Below are positions 24,601-33,700 of a DNA stretch of 64,000 bases, one piece after another. Under the pieces are notes generated by a model that did no database searches, was not told the DNA's origin, and saw only the letters and a list, made by a program, of their open reading frames with translations. The translations under genes were made by a program, and so were the position numbers. Within the stretch, counting starts at the first letter, position 1; each line of letters begins with the position of its first letter. The DNA is from Sipunculus nudus (Eukaryota > Annelida > Sipuncula > Golfingiida > Sipunculidae). The stretch lies in contig CM049308.1 in NCBI GenBank assembly GCA_026874595.1, forward strand, positions 17,606,001-17,670,000. The letters are read 5' to 3'.

Positions 24601-26872
24601 AAAAATTTAACAGATTTTGATCTAATTTTTGGTATACAATTAAATTTTGATTAATTAAAGTTGTATTTTTGGAATAAAGTCCCTACCTTTAACACTTTTG
24701 GTCTTAAGTGACCAAATATCTTCCTGATTTTTTTACAAAGTCCATTATGTTTGGGCCCATAACTTTTTTAAATTATATAATACTGACTTAATATCTGGCA
24801 TGTACATAGGAACTATATAGAGGAATATTTATGGTAAATATGAAGAAAACCAGATGATTGGTTTTGATATTAGGCAGTCCTGAAGTGTGAAAATAGATTT
24901 CTAATAAAAAATTGAGGTTTTTCCTTAATATCTCAAAGGAACGAAGTCCTATTGACCCAATTTTTGGCATGGTAGGAGATTATGGGGACATCTAACATTA
25001 TGCCGAAATTCAGATTCGTAGGTCCTACGGTGTCGAAACGTGCCAGTCTTACGGACGGACATCCAGACAGACAGACAGACGGACAGACGACGGACAATGG
25101 ACCATGACTATAGCTCAGATGACTTATAGTCAGCTGAGCTAAAAAATGGTGGCACCACCTGCAACCATTTTTGCACAGTGTCCATCTGTTCATCTGCCTT
25201 GGGATAAAATCACTCATATCTCTGCATTGGTTGGACTTATCCACCTGAAATTTTGCATGTGTATACATCCTGGAGAGCTTTCTAGATTTTATGACAGGTG
25301 GCGCCACCTACATTCTCGTTTACGCTGCAGATATCCGAGCTCATATCTCAGGAAACGTTGACCGATTGGGCCAAAATTTTGCACATGTATAGATCTCACA
25401 TAGCTTTTTATCATACACAAAACTTGTGGCGCCACCTGCAATCATTTTTGCACAGCGTCTGTCTGTTTGTCTGCCGTGGGATAAAAACACTCCTATCTTT
25501 GCACTGGTTTGACTTATCTGCCTAAAATTTTGCAGGTTTACACATCTTGGATAGCTTTCATACACAAAACTTGTGGCGCCACCTGCAATTATTTTTGCAC
25601 ACTGTCCGTATGTTTGTCTGCCGTGGGATAAAATCACTCCTATCTTTGCACAGGTTTGACTTATCTGCCTAAAATTTTGCAGGTTAATACATCTTGAATA
25701 GCTTTCTGAATTTTGTGGCAGGTGGCGACACCTACATTTATGTTTACGCCGCAGACATCCAGGCTTATATCTGGGGAACCATTTGACCGATTGGACCAAA
25801 ATTTTGCATGTGTATAGATCTTAAAGAGCTCTTTATCATACACAAAACTGGTGGCGCAACCTGCAACCATTTTTGCACAGCGTCTGTCTGTTTGTCTGCC
25901 GTGGGATAAAATCACTCATATCTCTGCACTGGTTTGACTTGTCTGCCTAAAATTTTGCAGGTATATACATCTTGGATAGCTTTCTTGGTTCTATGACAGG
26001 TGGGTCACCTACATTCACATTTACACTGTAGACATCCAAGCCCATATTTCAGGAACCTTTTGGCCAATTGGGCCAAAATTTTGCACATGTATAGATCTCA
26101 CATAGCTCTTTATCATACGCAAACTGGTGGCGCCACCTGCAACCATTTTTGCACAGGGTCTGTCTGTTTGTCTGCCATGGGATAAAATTACTCATATCTC
26201 GGCAGTGGTTTGACTTTTTGCATTTGTATACAACTTCTATAGCTTTCTGGATTTTGTGGTAGGTGGCACAACCTACATACACATTTCAGCTGCAGACATC
26301 CATGCTAATATGCAACACACCTCACTCTATTTCCCCTTGTTACTCAATCTATGCCTCACTTCACCCGTCACACTTTCAGCGGATACACAGTCGCTTGTCG
26401 ACTACCCGTATTCCAGTTAAATTTTGATTTATTTTATTTTATTCCAGGCAAAGTCAACCCAACTCAATGTGAAGCCATTACCATGGTAGCAGCTCAGGTG
26501 ATGGGCAATCATGTCGGGGTGACGATTGGAGGAAGCAATGGCCACTTTGAACTCAATGTATTCAAGCCCATGATTGTGAGAAATGTGCTTCAGTCTGTTC
26601 GTCTACTTGGAGATTCTTGTGTGTCCTTTTCCAAAAATTGCATAGAAGGGCTGCAGCCTGACAGAGAGAGAATCACCAAGCTGCTGAACGAATCGCTGAT
26701 GTTGGTTACTGCTCTTAATCCACATATCGGGTATGACAATGCTGGGAAGATTGCGAAGAATGCACACATAAAAGGGATCACTTTGAAGCAGTCTGCCTTG
26801 GAGCTGGGTCTGTTAACATCAGAGCAGTTTGATGAATGGGTTAAACCAGAAACAATGCTTGGTCCAAAATGA
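3520..26872 (+). CDS. FH: Fumarate hydratase, class II, nine-exon gene
   Basis: Fumarase interconverts fumarate and L-malate in the TCA cycle; animal FH is made as a precursor and acts in both mitochondrion and cytosol. The CDS joins 3520-3606, 4364-4489, 5853-5963, 11682-11858, 12437-12592, 18336-18447, 19150-19230, 20166-20369 and 26448-26872, giving 492 codons plus a stop, close to the roughly 510 residues of vertebrate FH. All phases agree. Residues 1-29 form a basic, amphipathic presequence starting at the first ATG in frame. Family landmarks are [15 protein letters not shown] (about residue 123), HPNDHVN (about 158), [16 protein letters not shown] (about 214), and the signature loop GSSIMPGKVN (about 347), which carries the catalytic serine region. 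The C-terminus ends [11 protein letters not shown]. One unusual residue is Cys in GPRCGLGEL, where Ser is common. Introns are large (578 bp to 6.1 kb) and filled with mobile elements. Identity is certain; exon 1 is the least certain part. Confidence 0.97.
3607..4363 (+). other. FH: FH intron 1, no feature beyond simple sequence
   Basis: AT-rich intron with a GT dinucleotide run ending in ten G at 3707-3740. No mobile element was recognised. Confidence 0.6.
4364..4489 (+). CDS. FH: FH exon 2
   Basis: Encodes 42 residues including [19 protein letters not shown], the conserved start of mature class II fumarases. The acceptor is TTTTCACAG and the donor GTAAGA; both ends are phase 0. Confidence 0.95.
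4905..5550 (+). mobile_element. Diverged copy of the ACGG-tail repeat family
   Basis: Shows the family order: TGATCAGGTG-type start, a decayed ACGTGCCATGGTCAAAG block at about 5003, the TTGACCTAATTTCTG block at about 5240, and the end CAGTCAGCTGAGCTAAAAA at 5529-5547. The ACGG microsatellite is lost. It is in FH intron 2 and more diverged than the copies at 9835, 23720 and 46420. Confidence 0.65.
5853..5963 (+). CDS. FH: FH exon 3
   Basis: Encodes 37 residues from [18 protein letters not shown] to DAIIAAATE. The acceptor TTGCTTTTCAG and donor GTGAGT keep phase 0. The following 5.7-kb intron contains the Polinton-like element. Confidence 0.96.
6053..6112 (+). repeat. 30-bp tandem duplication
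   Basis: Two adjacent, essentially identical copies of a unit beginning GTTTGAATCAAATTGTACAA, just outside the Polinton-like element in FH intron 3. Confidence 0.85.
6207..6425 (+). repeat. Left terminal inverted repeat of the Polinton-like element
   Basis: Pairs with the complement of about 11270-11493, for example GGTAGTGGTAATCTATGTAG in both, with small indels. The outer 6 bp duplicated target is ATTGTG. Confidence 0.88.
6450..7905 (+). pseudogene. Decayed coding region, possibly a protein-primed type B DNA polymerase
   Basis: Codon-like sequence on the + strand broken by stops and frame changes. It starts with a Cys/His cluster ([21 protein letters not shown] region at about 6480-6545, written in part) and has a second Cys/His patch near 6950-7060. 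At about 7485-7575 it reads [20 protein letters not shown], which resembles the GFNSxxYDLNxIKxxL exonuclease motif of protein-primed B-family polymerases carried by Polintons and related elements. A further open stretch lies at 7735-7905. The polymerase assignment rests mainly on one motif and on the element's ends. The gene is not functional. Confidence 0.45.
7906..9834. other. Middle of the Polinton-like element, nothing recognised
   Basis: Begins with a run of 14 G (7910-7923). At 8606-8636 is the palindromic motif GGGACCTATGGGTCAC with GCTCAGCTG, seen also at 22010 and 44946. From about 8640 the sequence is very AT-rich, with no coding signal. Confidence 0.5.
9835..11230 (+). mobile_element. 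ACGG-tail repeat family, tandem dimer
   Basis: Two head-to-tail units with a period of about 676 bp: ACGTGCCATGGTCA occurs at about 9958 and 10634, each followed by GGCAAAATTTAAGGTA. The second unit ends with an ACGG microsatellite (11148-11176) and a hairpin, AGCTCAGATGAC-TTATA-GTCAGCTGAGCT, then AAAAA. The layout resembles Helentron-associated noncoding elements. It sits inside the Polinton-like element, ending about 40 bp before the recognisable right terminal repeat. Confidence 0.75.
11270..11493 (-). repeat. Right terminal inverted repeat of the Polinton-like element
   Basis: Complement of the left repeat; its outer end reads CAGATACTACT and is followed by the second copy of ATTGTG. The inner boundary is fuzzy, because a foreign repeat ends at about 11230. 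Confidence 0.85.
11682..11858 (+). CDS. FH: FH exon 4
   Basis: Encodes 59 residues with the substrate-site segments [13 protein letters not shown] and [10 protein letters not shown]. The acceptor ends CTGATTCAG and the donor is GTCAGT. It lies only 183 bp after the right-hand target duplication of the Polinton-like element. Confidence 0.97.
12437..12592 (+). CDS. FH: FH exon 5
   Basis: Encodes 52 residues from [13 protein letters not shown] to [10 protein letters not shown], which holds the start of the conserved GRTHxQDA block carrying an active-site histidine. The acceptor is CTTTACAG and the donor GTACAG; phase 0. Confidence 0.97.
13001..13190 (+). pseudogene. DIRS gag-like N-terminus with Cys/His cluster
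   Basis: Starts [20 protein letters not shown] and continues TCFPCRS...C...DPCFYCQTW, a CxxC/HxxCxxC arrangement seen at the start of DIRS-type first proteins. The frame runs into a 19-base G run at 13189-13207. The copy at 58100 lacks this part. Confidence 0.6.
13395..13970 (+). pseudogene. DIRS gag-like Pro/Ser-rich region
   Basis: Matches the - strand copy from [11 protein letters not shown] to WSEIxLQxQAWRTRK. It is Pro, Ser and Val rich with frame breaks. It stops at a GCGCAAAT junction where the element jumps straight to the reverse transcriptase, which marks the internal deletion. Confidence 0.65.
13975..14445 (+). pseudogene. DIRS reverse transcriptase, fragment
   Basis: Contains [19 protein letters not shown] (first catalytic Asp) and [16 protein letters not shown] (the YLDD box), ending at [10 protein letters not shown]. 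The N-terminal fingers present in the other copy are deleted, and a frame break lies near 14120. Confidence 0.8.
14445..14768 (+). repeat. Duplicated gag segment inserted into the reverse transcriptase
   Basis: This stretch is a second, roughly 90% alike copy of 13632-13962 (TTTTCAGCCGCCCTCACTTC at both). It replaces the part of the reverse transcriptase that the - strand copy still has between RSFLT and [10 protein letters not shown]. After it the retrotransposon resumes in register at [10 protein letters not shown]. Confidence 0.85.
14770..15185 (+). pseudogene. DIRS RNase H region
   Basis: Shows [29 protein letters not shown] and YINRQGG, the order found in DIRS RNase H. The segment with [11 protein letters not shown] in the other copy is degraded here. 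Confidence 0.75.
15490..16590 (+). pseudogene. DIRS tyrosine recombinase, broken
   Basis: Has the N-terminal [17 protein letters not shown], the catalytic-Arg segment [13 protein letters not shown], and the Tyr segment [11 protein letters not shown] near 16430. The HDIRALS segment (His-x-x-Arg) of the other copy is deleted near 16345, and stops at about 16048 and 16343 break the frame. It is inactive. Confidence 0.8.
16650..16765 (+). repeat. DIRS internal complementary region
   Basis: Joins the complement of the element's left end (CTCACAATTATGTTTACGTA then ATAAAAC) directly to the complement of its right end (CCTATTCCCTCCCTGTGAAT). This is the arrangement expected for the internal region that templates circle closure in DIRS elements. 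Confidence 0.8.
17005..18335 (+). other. FH: Rest of FH intron 5, nothing recognised
   Basis: No coding signal or repeat family was identified by eye. Moderately AT-rich unique-looking sequence. Confidence 0.5.
18336..18447 (+). CDS. FH: FH exon 6
   Basis: Starts [10 protein letters not shown], completing the GRTHTQDA motif begun in exon 5, and ends in YELAAG. The donor GTAAGG splits a Gly codon (phase 1). The 5.7-kb intron before it holds the DIRS-like retrotransposon. Confidence 0.96.
18448..20165 (+). other. FH: FH introns 6 and 7 (around exon 7), nothing recognised
   Basis: Introns of 702 and 935 bp flank exon 7 (19150-19230). Both are AT-rich, and I saw no mobile element or RNA gene. 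Confidence 0.5.
19150..19230 (+). CDS. FH: FH exon 7
   Basis: A short exon (81 bp) encoding [18 protein letters not shown] and the following residues to KITG. Both junctions are phase 1 within Gly codons. The acceptor is CTTCCAACAG and the donor GTTGAT. Confidence 0.95.
20166..20369 (+). CDS. FH: FH exon 8
   Basis: Encodes [19 protein letters not shown] through [11 protein letters not shown], the first half of the fumarase signature. The acceptor is CCCTCAAG and the donor GTGAGG, phase 1. The residue after GPR is Cys rather than the common Ser. Confidence 0.96.
20370..21700 (+). other. FH: Start of FH intron 8, nothing recognised
   Basis: No gene. At 21190-21310 a short motif of the type AAAGTCACA recurs about four times (GGAAATAAAGTCACAG and variants), a small irregular local repeat. 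Confidence 0.45.
21702..22042 (-). mobile_element. GGTGGCGCCACC family, short copy with alternative head
   Basis: Read on the - strand it ends in the family 3' hairpin (TTTTGGCAGATACAAA) and contains CAGTTCACATGTGACCCGA. Its head is different: TCAGCTGAGCGCCGTGACCC then ATGGGTCCCTTGTTT. The tandem body is absent. Confidence 0.75.
22043..23719 (+). other. FH: Middle of FH intron 8, mostly unrecognised
   Basis: AT-rich. A fragment of the ACGG-tail family is visible at about 22488-22560 (TTGACATAATTTCTGGCATG, TACATAGG). Nothing else was identified. Confidence 0.45.
23720..25146 (+). mobile_element. ACGG-tail repeat family, second tandem dimer
   Basis: Two units about 680 bp apart, marked by GGCAAAATTTAAGGTA-type blocks at about 23875 and 24555. 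They end with an ACGG/ACAG microsatellite (25053-25095), the hairpin AGCTCAGATGAC-TTATA-GTCAGCTGAGCT, and AAAAAA. It abuts the next repeat family at 25147. Confidence 0.75.
25147..26420 (-). mobile_element. GGTGGCGCCACC family, long copy next to FH exon 9
   Basis: On the - strand it begins GGAATACGGGTAGTCGACAA and carries a tandem body with about seven copies of the palindrome GGTGGCGCCACC or close variants, alternating with GTCAAACC...GAGATATGAGTGATTTTA blocks. Its 3' hairpin end is missing where it meets the ACGG-tail repeat. Its outer end lies about 30 bp before the FH exon 9 acceptor. Confidence 0.82.
26448..26872 (+). CDS. FH: FH exon 9 and stop
   Basis: Opens with [20 protein letters not shown], completing the signature GSSIMPGKVN, and runs 140 codons to TGA. 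It contains [19 protein letters not shown] and the C-terminal [11 protein letters not shown]. The acceptor TTTATTCCAG lies about 30 bp after the end of an interspersed repeat. Confidence 0.97.
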
Positions 26873-27580
26873 AGTGCCTTATTGTGTAATTTACCTGTCC
26901 CGTGCCCATTGCTGCTGTTATCAATTGTGCTTCCAGCTTCTACTCATTATGCTCAGGTTATTTTATATGAAAACATCAATGGATTGACTCAGGGTAAAAA
27001 CACAGGCCTCTGTAATCATTATAAGAGCTTAATGTCAAGTATGAGTATAATGACGTAGCACTGGATATTCTCTACTGTTCATGTCAATAGTCACCATCAT
27101 ACTTGCGGAAGTTTACAGTTTGCCACTAGGTGGCGTTGGTTATATGAACAGGTGGTCCCAAAGGCATGACAGGTCATAACCAAACCAATTTCTGCTGAAG
27201 CAGTAACAAATTTTGACCTGACAACACATAATGAAGGCCTAAGCCTGTAGCATATACACTACAGTTGGGTTTCTTTGTGTCATTAAGCTGACAATCACAA
27301 AGTTCTACAGTTTAATACCTTGTTTTGAAGTATGAATATTAAGCTTTTATGATGATTACAGGTGCATGTAGTTTAAAGTAATCAGTATTTTTGCCTGTGA
27401 ATCTCTGTGAAACAAGTTGTGATGAATTGCTTTTGATTAAATATTGGTTTAAAATATGTTTGCAGTTATTCATAATGAACAGTTGTAATAATGACCGTCC
27501 ATAAAACTTCAAGGGCATTGAGTATGGAATTAGAACAGGTTGTTTTGTAACAAATGAAACCTTCACATCCTTAATGAACA

Positions 27581-27586
27581 AATAAA
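27581..27586 (+). terminator. FH: Probable FH polyadenylation signal
   Basis: An AATAAA hexamer about 710 bp after the FH stop, the most plausible signal I saw by eye in the downstream AT-rich stretch. It would give a 3' UTR of about 0.73 kb. No transcript evidence is available. Confidence 0.45.
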
Positions 27587-27609
27587 GATATATATATTGG
27601 GTATATCTT

Positions 27610-29028
27610 ATGCGAACACTTAAAATGTCATTCTTTAGGCACTTTTCTGTATAGGCAGAGACTTTATTATTAATTTTTTATTGAATTACTCATATTGAGT
27701 ATGTAATCCAGAGCGTTCAATCTCAGGATGATGCCTTCAAACATGCAAGAATCAGTAGGGAGAAAATTGGTACCGGTAGATTCCAGAAGAAATGTTTTAA
27801 AGATATTAATAGTACTTAATAAAATGTCATCAACTGGATGTATTTAAAGTTAAAGAGCTGGTCTTGCCAGAACTCACTATTAAGTATTACACACAAGGAT
27901 CTTAGGGTCAGTCACTGTTCAGGTAAGAACAATTTACCTATTATAATCCAGGGTCAGAGTATATATTATAGTCAAGAGTTTGAACAAATCATTTATTACA
28001 GTTTGGAAGATAAGCAAATGTTGAGGCAAAGATCATGCAAAGGTAACACAGAAAAAGTATCACCTTAAGATGTTCTTACTTCATACCTGCATTTTAAAAT
28101 TGTTTTTGTTTTACGTTTTATAGGTGTTGAAAACCTATTAGACCTGGGGTATAGTCCTAAACATATTTACCCAGATTAAGACAACATGCACAAATGGTTC
28201 ACGCCACACTTAATAAATTGGTGGTTATGACCTGTATATTTACATACTCGAGGGTAAAACAGCTTTAGTTATTTTTAGTAATATTTTGATTACACATGTA
28301 CAGAAATCTCTACTTAATCAAGGAATCAGTGATCATGATCAACAATATAATTTTGTTGAGCAGAAACATGTGATGTAGGAATTTATTTGTTATACAGATC
28401 TACTCACCATTGTATCAGGGTATGGGTAGTGTCACAAGTTGGAAGTTTGCATACTCATATGGGGTCGGGTATATTATAGCCATGAATCATTATGTTATTT
28501 TGTATATAAAAGCCAAATAATTATCAAGAACATGGTACTTCTCAGGTAAAAGGGATGCAAGTGCTAATACCTTATATATATTTATTGGACAGCATTGTGG
28601 CATACAAAAACCCCCAATCAACTTTTTTTGATAATTTAAGCCATAAGCTTGAAATTAAGATGCATAGTTTTATGCAAGAACAGTCATGAGTAGCTTTATG
28701 CAAGAACAGGTAGGTATCTCATCAGTCTGGAGATGGGGTGTCTGTGTCCAGATTTAGTTTAGGTCGCATCTGACTGGAATACTTTTATCATTCCACCAGG
28801 ACATCATGTGATGGATCTCTGCATGGCATCAGTGTAACGACTTATTGTGGGTAAAACATCACCTGTAATACAAGCCATGTGTCCGATGGATAATCATGCA
28901 AGAATTTAACTGAAAACATATGTATATCATAGAAATATACATTTCAGGAATGTGGAGAATATATATATATTATATATTTTATATATATATGAATGTGATG
29001 GGAATAAACATGCAGGAATGTGGATTTG

Positions 29029-29074
<46 letters not shown>

Positions 29075-30165
29075 GATATATAATACATTTATGTGATGCA
29101 AGATAATCCTGCAAGTATGTTGTTAATGTGATGGGAATAAATTTATGCTACATAGGCAATCAAGTACCAAACACTACAATGGCTTTAACGTTTTATTTTA
29201 CATATGGTGTGCACAGGACCAGTGTCATGCAGACATCTGCACAATCCTTTCGAACATGATGTTGAATTGATGCAGCACATTGCTGATATCTAAGTAATGT
29301 GCAACAGTCTGACAATACCCTACATCAATATAATTACTGGTAAAATTACACCATTCCCTTACATCTTACCTTGGACAGTGTTCCACTGGATTTGGAAGCA
29401 ATCTCACCTCTGCAAAACCTTTCTGCCAAGTTCTGGATATTATTAAAAGGGCCACATGCACAGTGACTATAATTCTATATATGATGAAGGAATCCTATTT
29501 CAGGGTACTTTGGTTATCAGTAATCCCTAGTTCTTGTGAAGTTTCAATTCAGAACTTTCAGCTTTGAAATATACCTGTGCAATTACCAGTGTTGCCTTCA
29601 TAAAATTTGGTTCTCTTGATTACAAAGCTTACAAGTGTAAAGCTAGATTGTAAAGCTAGATCTTTTTTTTTTGTAAGTTATGCATCTTGCCTAAAATTGA
29701 GATTATATAAATGAAAGTTGTAGCACTATGCTGGAAAAAAAATCTAAAAGAGGCAGTGATAGAAGACTGTCAATGTCCCCCCCCCCCCTCCCCCCCCCCC
29801 CAATGATGAAAATGAAGCAAATGCCACCAGCCCAATACCCCCATCACAAAGTAACACAATTTCTGAAACTGAATTCTGTGTAATCTTCACTAGATGCATG
29901 ACAAATGACTACTGCAACATGGTAAGCTTTACAAAATAAAGTACTGCACAGGAGTCCCTCCTTTGCAGATAATGCCCCCCCCCTTCCCCATAATAAAAAG
30001 CAGCAAATGTCTCCATGCCAACTGCATAGTAGAATGATTCATAGTTATGAATTGTTTCATCTAGAATAGACTATTGACAAATACACTCGTATCTATAACT
30101 ACTGCAACTAGACTAGCTTAGCAAAAAAATAAAAGTGCTGCACAGGAGTCCCCCCCCCCCCCCTG
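27610..30165. other. Intergenic stretch between FH and PARP1
   Basis: No gene recognised. Contains an AT microsatellite (28961-28990 and 29031-29070) and several C runs (29777-29801, 29968-29982, 30150-30163). A TTTATT at 29192-29197 (AATAAA on the - strand) could be a PARP1 polyadenylation signal and would give a 3' UTR of about 1.5 kb; this is weak. Confidence 0.4.
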
Positions 30166-30174
30166 TTTCCAGAT

Positions 30175-30420
30175 GATCCACCAAATACACCAGTCCATAA
30201 TGACTCCTGCAAATGGTGATGAACCCAATACACCAGTCCACAATGACTCCTGCAAATGGTGATACACCCAATACACCAGTCCACTATGACTCCTGCAAAT
30301 GGTGATGCACCCAATACACCAGTCCACAATGACTCCTGCAAATGGTGATCCACCTATACACAAGTCCTCAATGACACCTGCAAATGGTGATCCACCAATA
30401 CACAAGTCCACAGTGAAGCT
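30175..30420. repeat. Minisatellite, about 40-bp unit, about six copies
   Basis: Units read CCAGTCCACAATGACTCCTG then CAAATGGTGATGCACCCAATACA with small changes. A further decayed unit is visible at 30603-30650. It lies 250-500 bp beyond the PARP1 stop, so it may be in the 3' UTR. Confidence 0.9.
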
Positions 30421-30668
30421 AAGTTCCCTATATATGGAATGAATGTTGAGAGATTTCATATGTGTGGCATGGCAACTTGCACATTTTCTGTGTTGCTCCA
30501 GGATACCATGTGGAACCAGGAAATATCACTTTCAAGTAACGATTCCTTTTGCAGGATATTCATTCCGCATGCCCAGCATATGGAATCTCACATCTAAGTC
30601 CAAGGCGACTCCTACAAATGATGATCCACTAATAAACTAATTCACAATGACCACAGTGCCAATGTCTT

Positions 30669-30741
30669 TCACCATTTGAACTTGAAGTTCATCTTCAGAA
30701 GATATTTCATCTGTACCTGGGCAACATCATACACAATAAAT
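30669..30741 (-). CDS. PARP1: PARP1 last exon and stop
   Basis: A 73-bp exon giving [19 protein letters not shown], then KFKW and TGA, matching the YIVYDxAQVxxKYLLxxxF end of PARP1. Its first base completes the catalytic Glu codon. The acceptor is TTGTACCAG. The last intron is 2.2 kb and carries a 1.4-kb TA-flanked element. Confidence 0.95.
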
Positions 30742-33700
30742 CTGGTACAAGGTCAAGGACAAATCTTTTCATTACTATCAGTCAATGACACTGACAGGCA
30801 GCCAGGCCATTTATAATAAGATGATTTTGTGACACCTGACACAAACAAGATGGATTGTTTCTGATTTATTTGTAATTAAAACTGATAAAAACAGGATGCA
30901 AGACAGAATCAGAATTTGTGTCCTAGCTCTAGTAAATTCCCATCTCTTGTCCAATGGAAAGGGTGATACCAAATTTTGCATTCATTACCTCTGGGTAATA
31001 CCGTAAATATTTGTTGACAATTGGAAAATGGCATTCCAGAGTTATTTACCACTGGTGAACTGGGGCTACCGTAAAATCTCCACTTAAAACCGCGGTTTAA
31101 TCAAGAAATTCAAAATCTTGAAATCAGGTTGATTTCCTAAAAGCACTGTGCGGTTTATACTAGAAGGGTTTCCTGAATATCTTCCTGACAGACATCGTTT
31201 TTGGGCCGGCGCGTGGGCGATAATATTGCAACTTTCGAAGGCTGTTCTTAGCATGCATGGGAGCCGTGTGTAAATATATTATTACGATTATTTGTTAATT
31301 ATAAATTAAATATTGCTGATTAGTTTTCGTGTGATATATAACTTGTTATAAAATCTTGGTAATTGTCACCAAATAATACATTTACAACAACCCTGCTGTT
31401 AAACACAGCGGTCCACTTCGTTGGGCATGGTCAAGCAAAATTGAAATAAAAGCCTACTTTAAACCCATTTGCGGCATTATTTAGCAATGATTATTTGTTT
31501 AAACGTAAAATGAATAAAAAGCTGACATCGTAAAGAGTCGCACAATGGCAGACGATCGTTTTAAAATCAAGTTTGAGTGCCGCCATGTGCTGAAACATCC
31601 CGGTCTGCTAATAATATTTTGAACGGCTGTACGCGGTGGGTGGTAAATAGAACAGCCACCTGTTTCGTCCCAGCGTGCCATGCGCAAACACTGCCTTGAC
31701 AAAATGGCTCTCCACACGGAAACTTTTTTTCAGGAAAAAAACTTGCTAACCCGGACTGGCCACTTTAATTTTACCTTAAAATCACTCGTTTTCAAGCGTC
31801 ATGTTTCCTATACGTGCGTATCTCGAAAAGGTAACTTCAGTTACTTTGATATTTAGTTATGTTGACCAGCGATGTTTTCAATTGCAGCAGCAAATTGTGA
31901 CATGGAGCGATGTCAACGTACGATGTGACGAAGATAATACCGAAGTAACCGGTATGAAAATGATCTGAATCTTCCGAGTAATTCCAGAAAATGGAATTTT
32001 CATAAAAAATTAAGATTTCAAAATATTACTTTTAGAATTAAAAAATACAGTGACTTGAAATGGATCAGCAGAATATTTTTTCCAAAATATAATGACAAAT
32101 CAGTAGCAAACAAGAATACGGCACGGAATATAAAATCTGTATAAACAGGCAGAGGTTCACCGGCCCTTACGTCTTCCCAAACTTCATGCTTGAGTGACCC
32201 TGCAAAAAAGTGTTATGATGTGTTTAAAGAAAATGAACAATTAATTTTTAAAGTGGACAGGAATGGCCGAGTCGCAACCTACGCGTGTTCATTTCTAGAT
32301 GATTGCTTGATTGTGTCTTTTGTCAAATCATTCCGTAGCGAAAGTTGGTGCGGTTTTAAAGGGGGGTTCTTAGTATTTGAGCCCCTCGCGGTGTTTCGCC
32401 TGGAATTTCGGCGAAGTCCGGGTGTGGTTTTAATCGGAAGTGCGGTTTTAAGTGGAGATTTTACGGTACTTCGAGTTACCCTGTTTGTCCCACTTGGCAA
32501 CCTTCACCTTTATCCATGGCAATAACAGCATCCAGAGCAAATAATGAAACCAAAATATATTCAGTATACATAATAATTTTCAATGACCAATAAAATTTAA
32601 TAATTATGAAATGAAACATATTATAAATCAGTTTCTGGTTGGTTACTATGAAAACCTAGACATCTGGCGGCCTTTAGTTAGGTACGAAAAGGTTGCAAGT
32701 CATTTGAAATACTTGACATCTGCTGATTACCATAAATCCCAAAGGTAGCGAATGCAGCATAATTTTGCACATTACTTTTTCAAGCCACAGTCAATATAGA
32801 TGGCAAACCAAAACATTCCAGTGGTTCCAGTTATTCGATTAAAACAAAAGGAAGATTACAATCAGTGTACATCTAACTTTTAATTCCTGAGGCAGACAAC
32901 ACAATTCAGCTAGTAAAGGATACTCGTTGTACAGCAGACTACTGTTCTTGAGGCCCAAGTCCCTTCCTTTACCCATTGGAATCTCCACACCATCTTCATC
33001 CACATATTTTCCTGCTGGATCAGGGGCAGTCATTCCACACCCTGTAATAATATAAAATTACCATAAAATCTTCATTCTACGTCAGAGTGTAAATCTGTTA
33101 AGAGTATTAGTATATAAGCAAATGGTTTTAATGTAAAAATTGCAAAGTACATTATTTAATCACTTCCCCCACCCCAAATCATAAGGAGAGGAGGCCTATA
33201 GGGATAAGCAAGTTTATATTTATTTGGGTGCAGATTTGTTTGGAAGGGAATTCAATTCTTCTGTCTGTGTTTGTGCTGATCTCCAAAATGGCTGTATATC
33301 AAAACTGACCTTTGCACGGAGTAACTGCCATTAACAGATGTTAGGTTTGCACTTTATACTTATACCTTATCTTGACCTCATTCTCAATGTTGTATGCTAC
33401 ACAGCCTATTCCCTTTTACACTCACTTGTGGATGAGGCTTCTTGTGATCACTCAACCAATGCAGAATTCTATTTTGTTATGGGTTTAACTGAGGATCATG
33501 ATTCATAAAACTTACATTTCCATGTAATGATCATGTTATATTGATTGGAAATGCCCATATCACACACAAAATGCCTGCTGTATTGTGGGATCATTTCACA
33601 AGACTTTAAAATAATTTATCAATTATTGCAAAAAAAAAACTAAAACAGTGCATTTTTAATGTTAAGTTGCACTAAGATAAACTACATGATTATAACTCAA

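Noticed and set aside
25147-26420. Regularly spaced palindromes GGTGGCGCCACC suggestive of a CRISPR-like array
   Set aside because: Spacers are themselves repeated and related, unit lengths vary, and the host is an animal; this is a tandem-cored mobile repeat.
30108-30459. - strand open frames across the minisatellite
   Set aside because: Pure translation of the 40-bp units, and lying downstream of the PARP1 stop.
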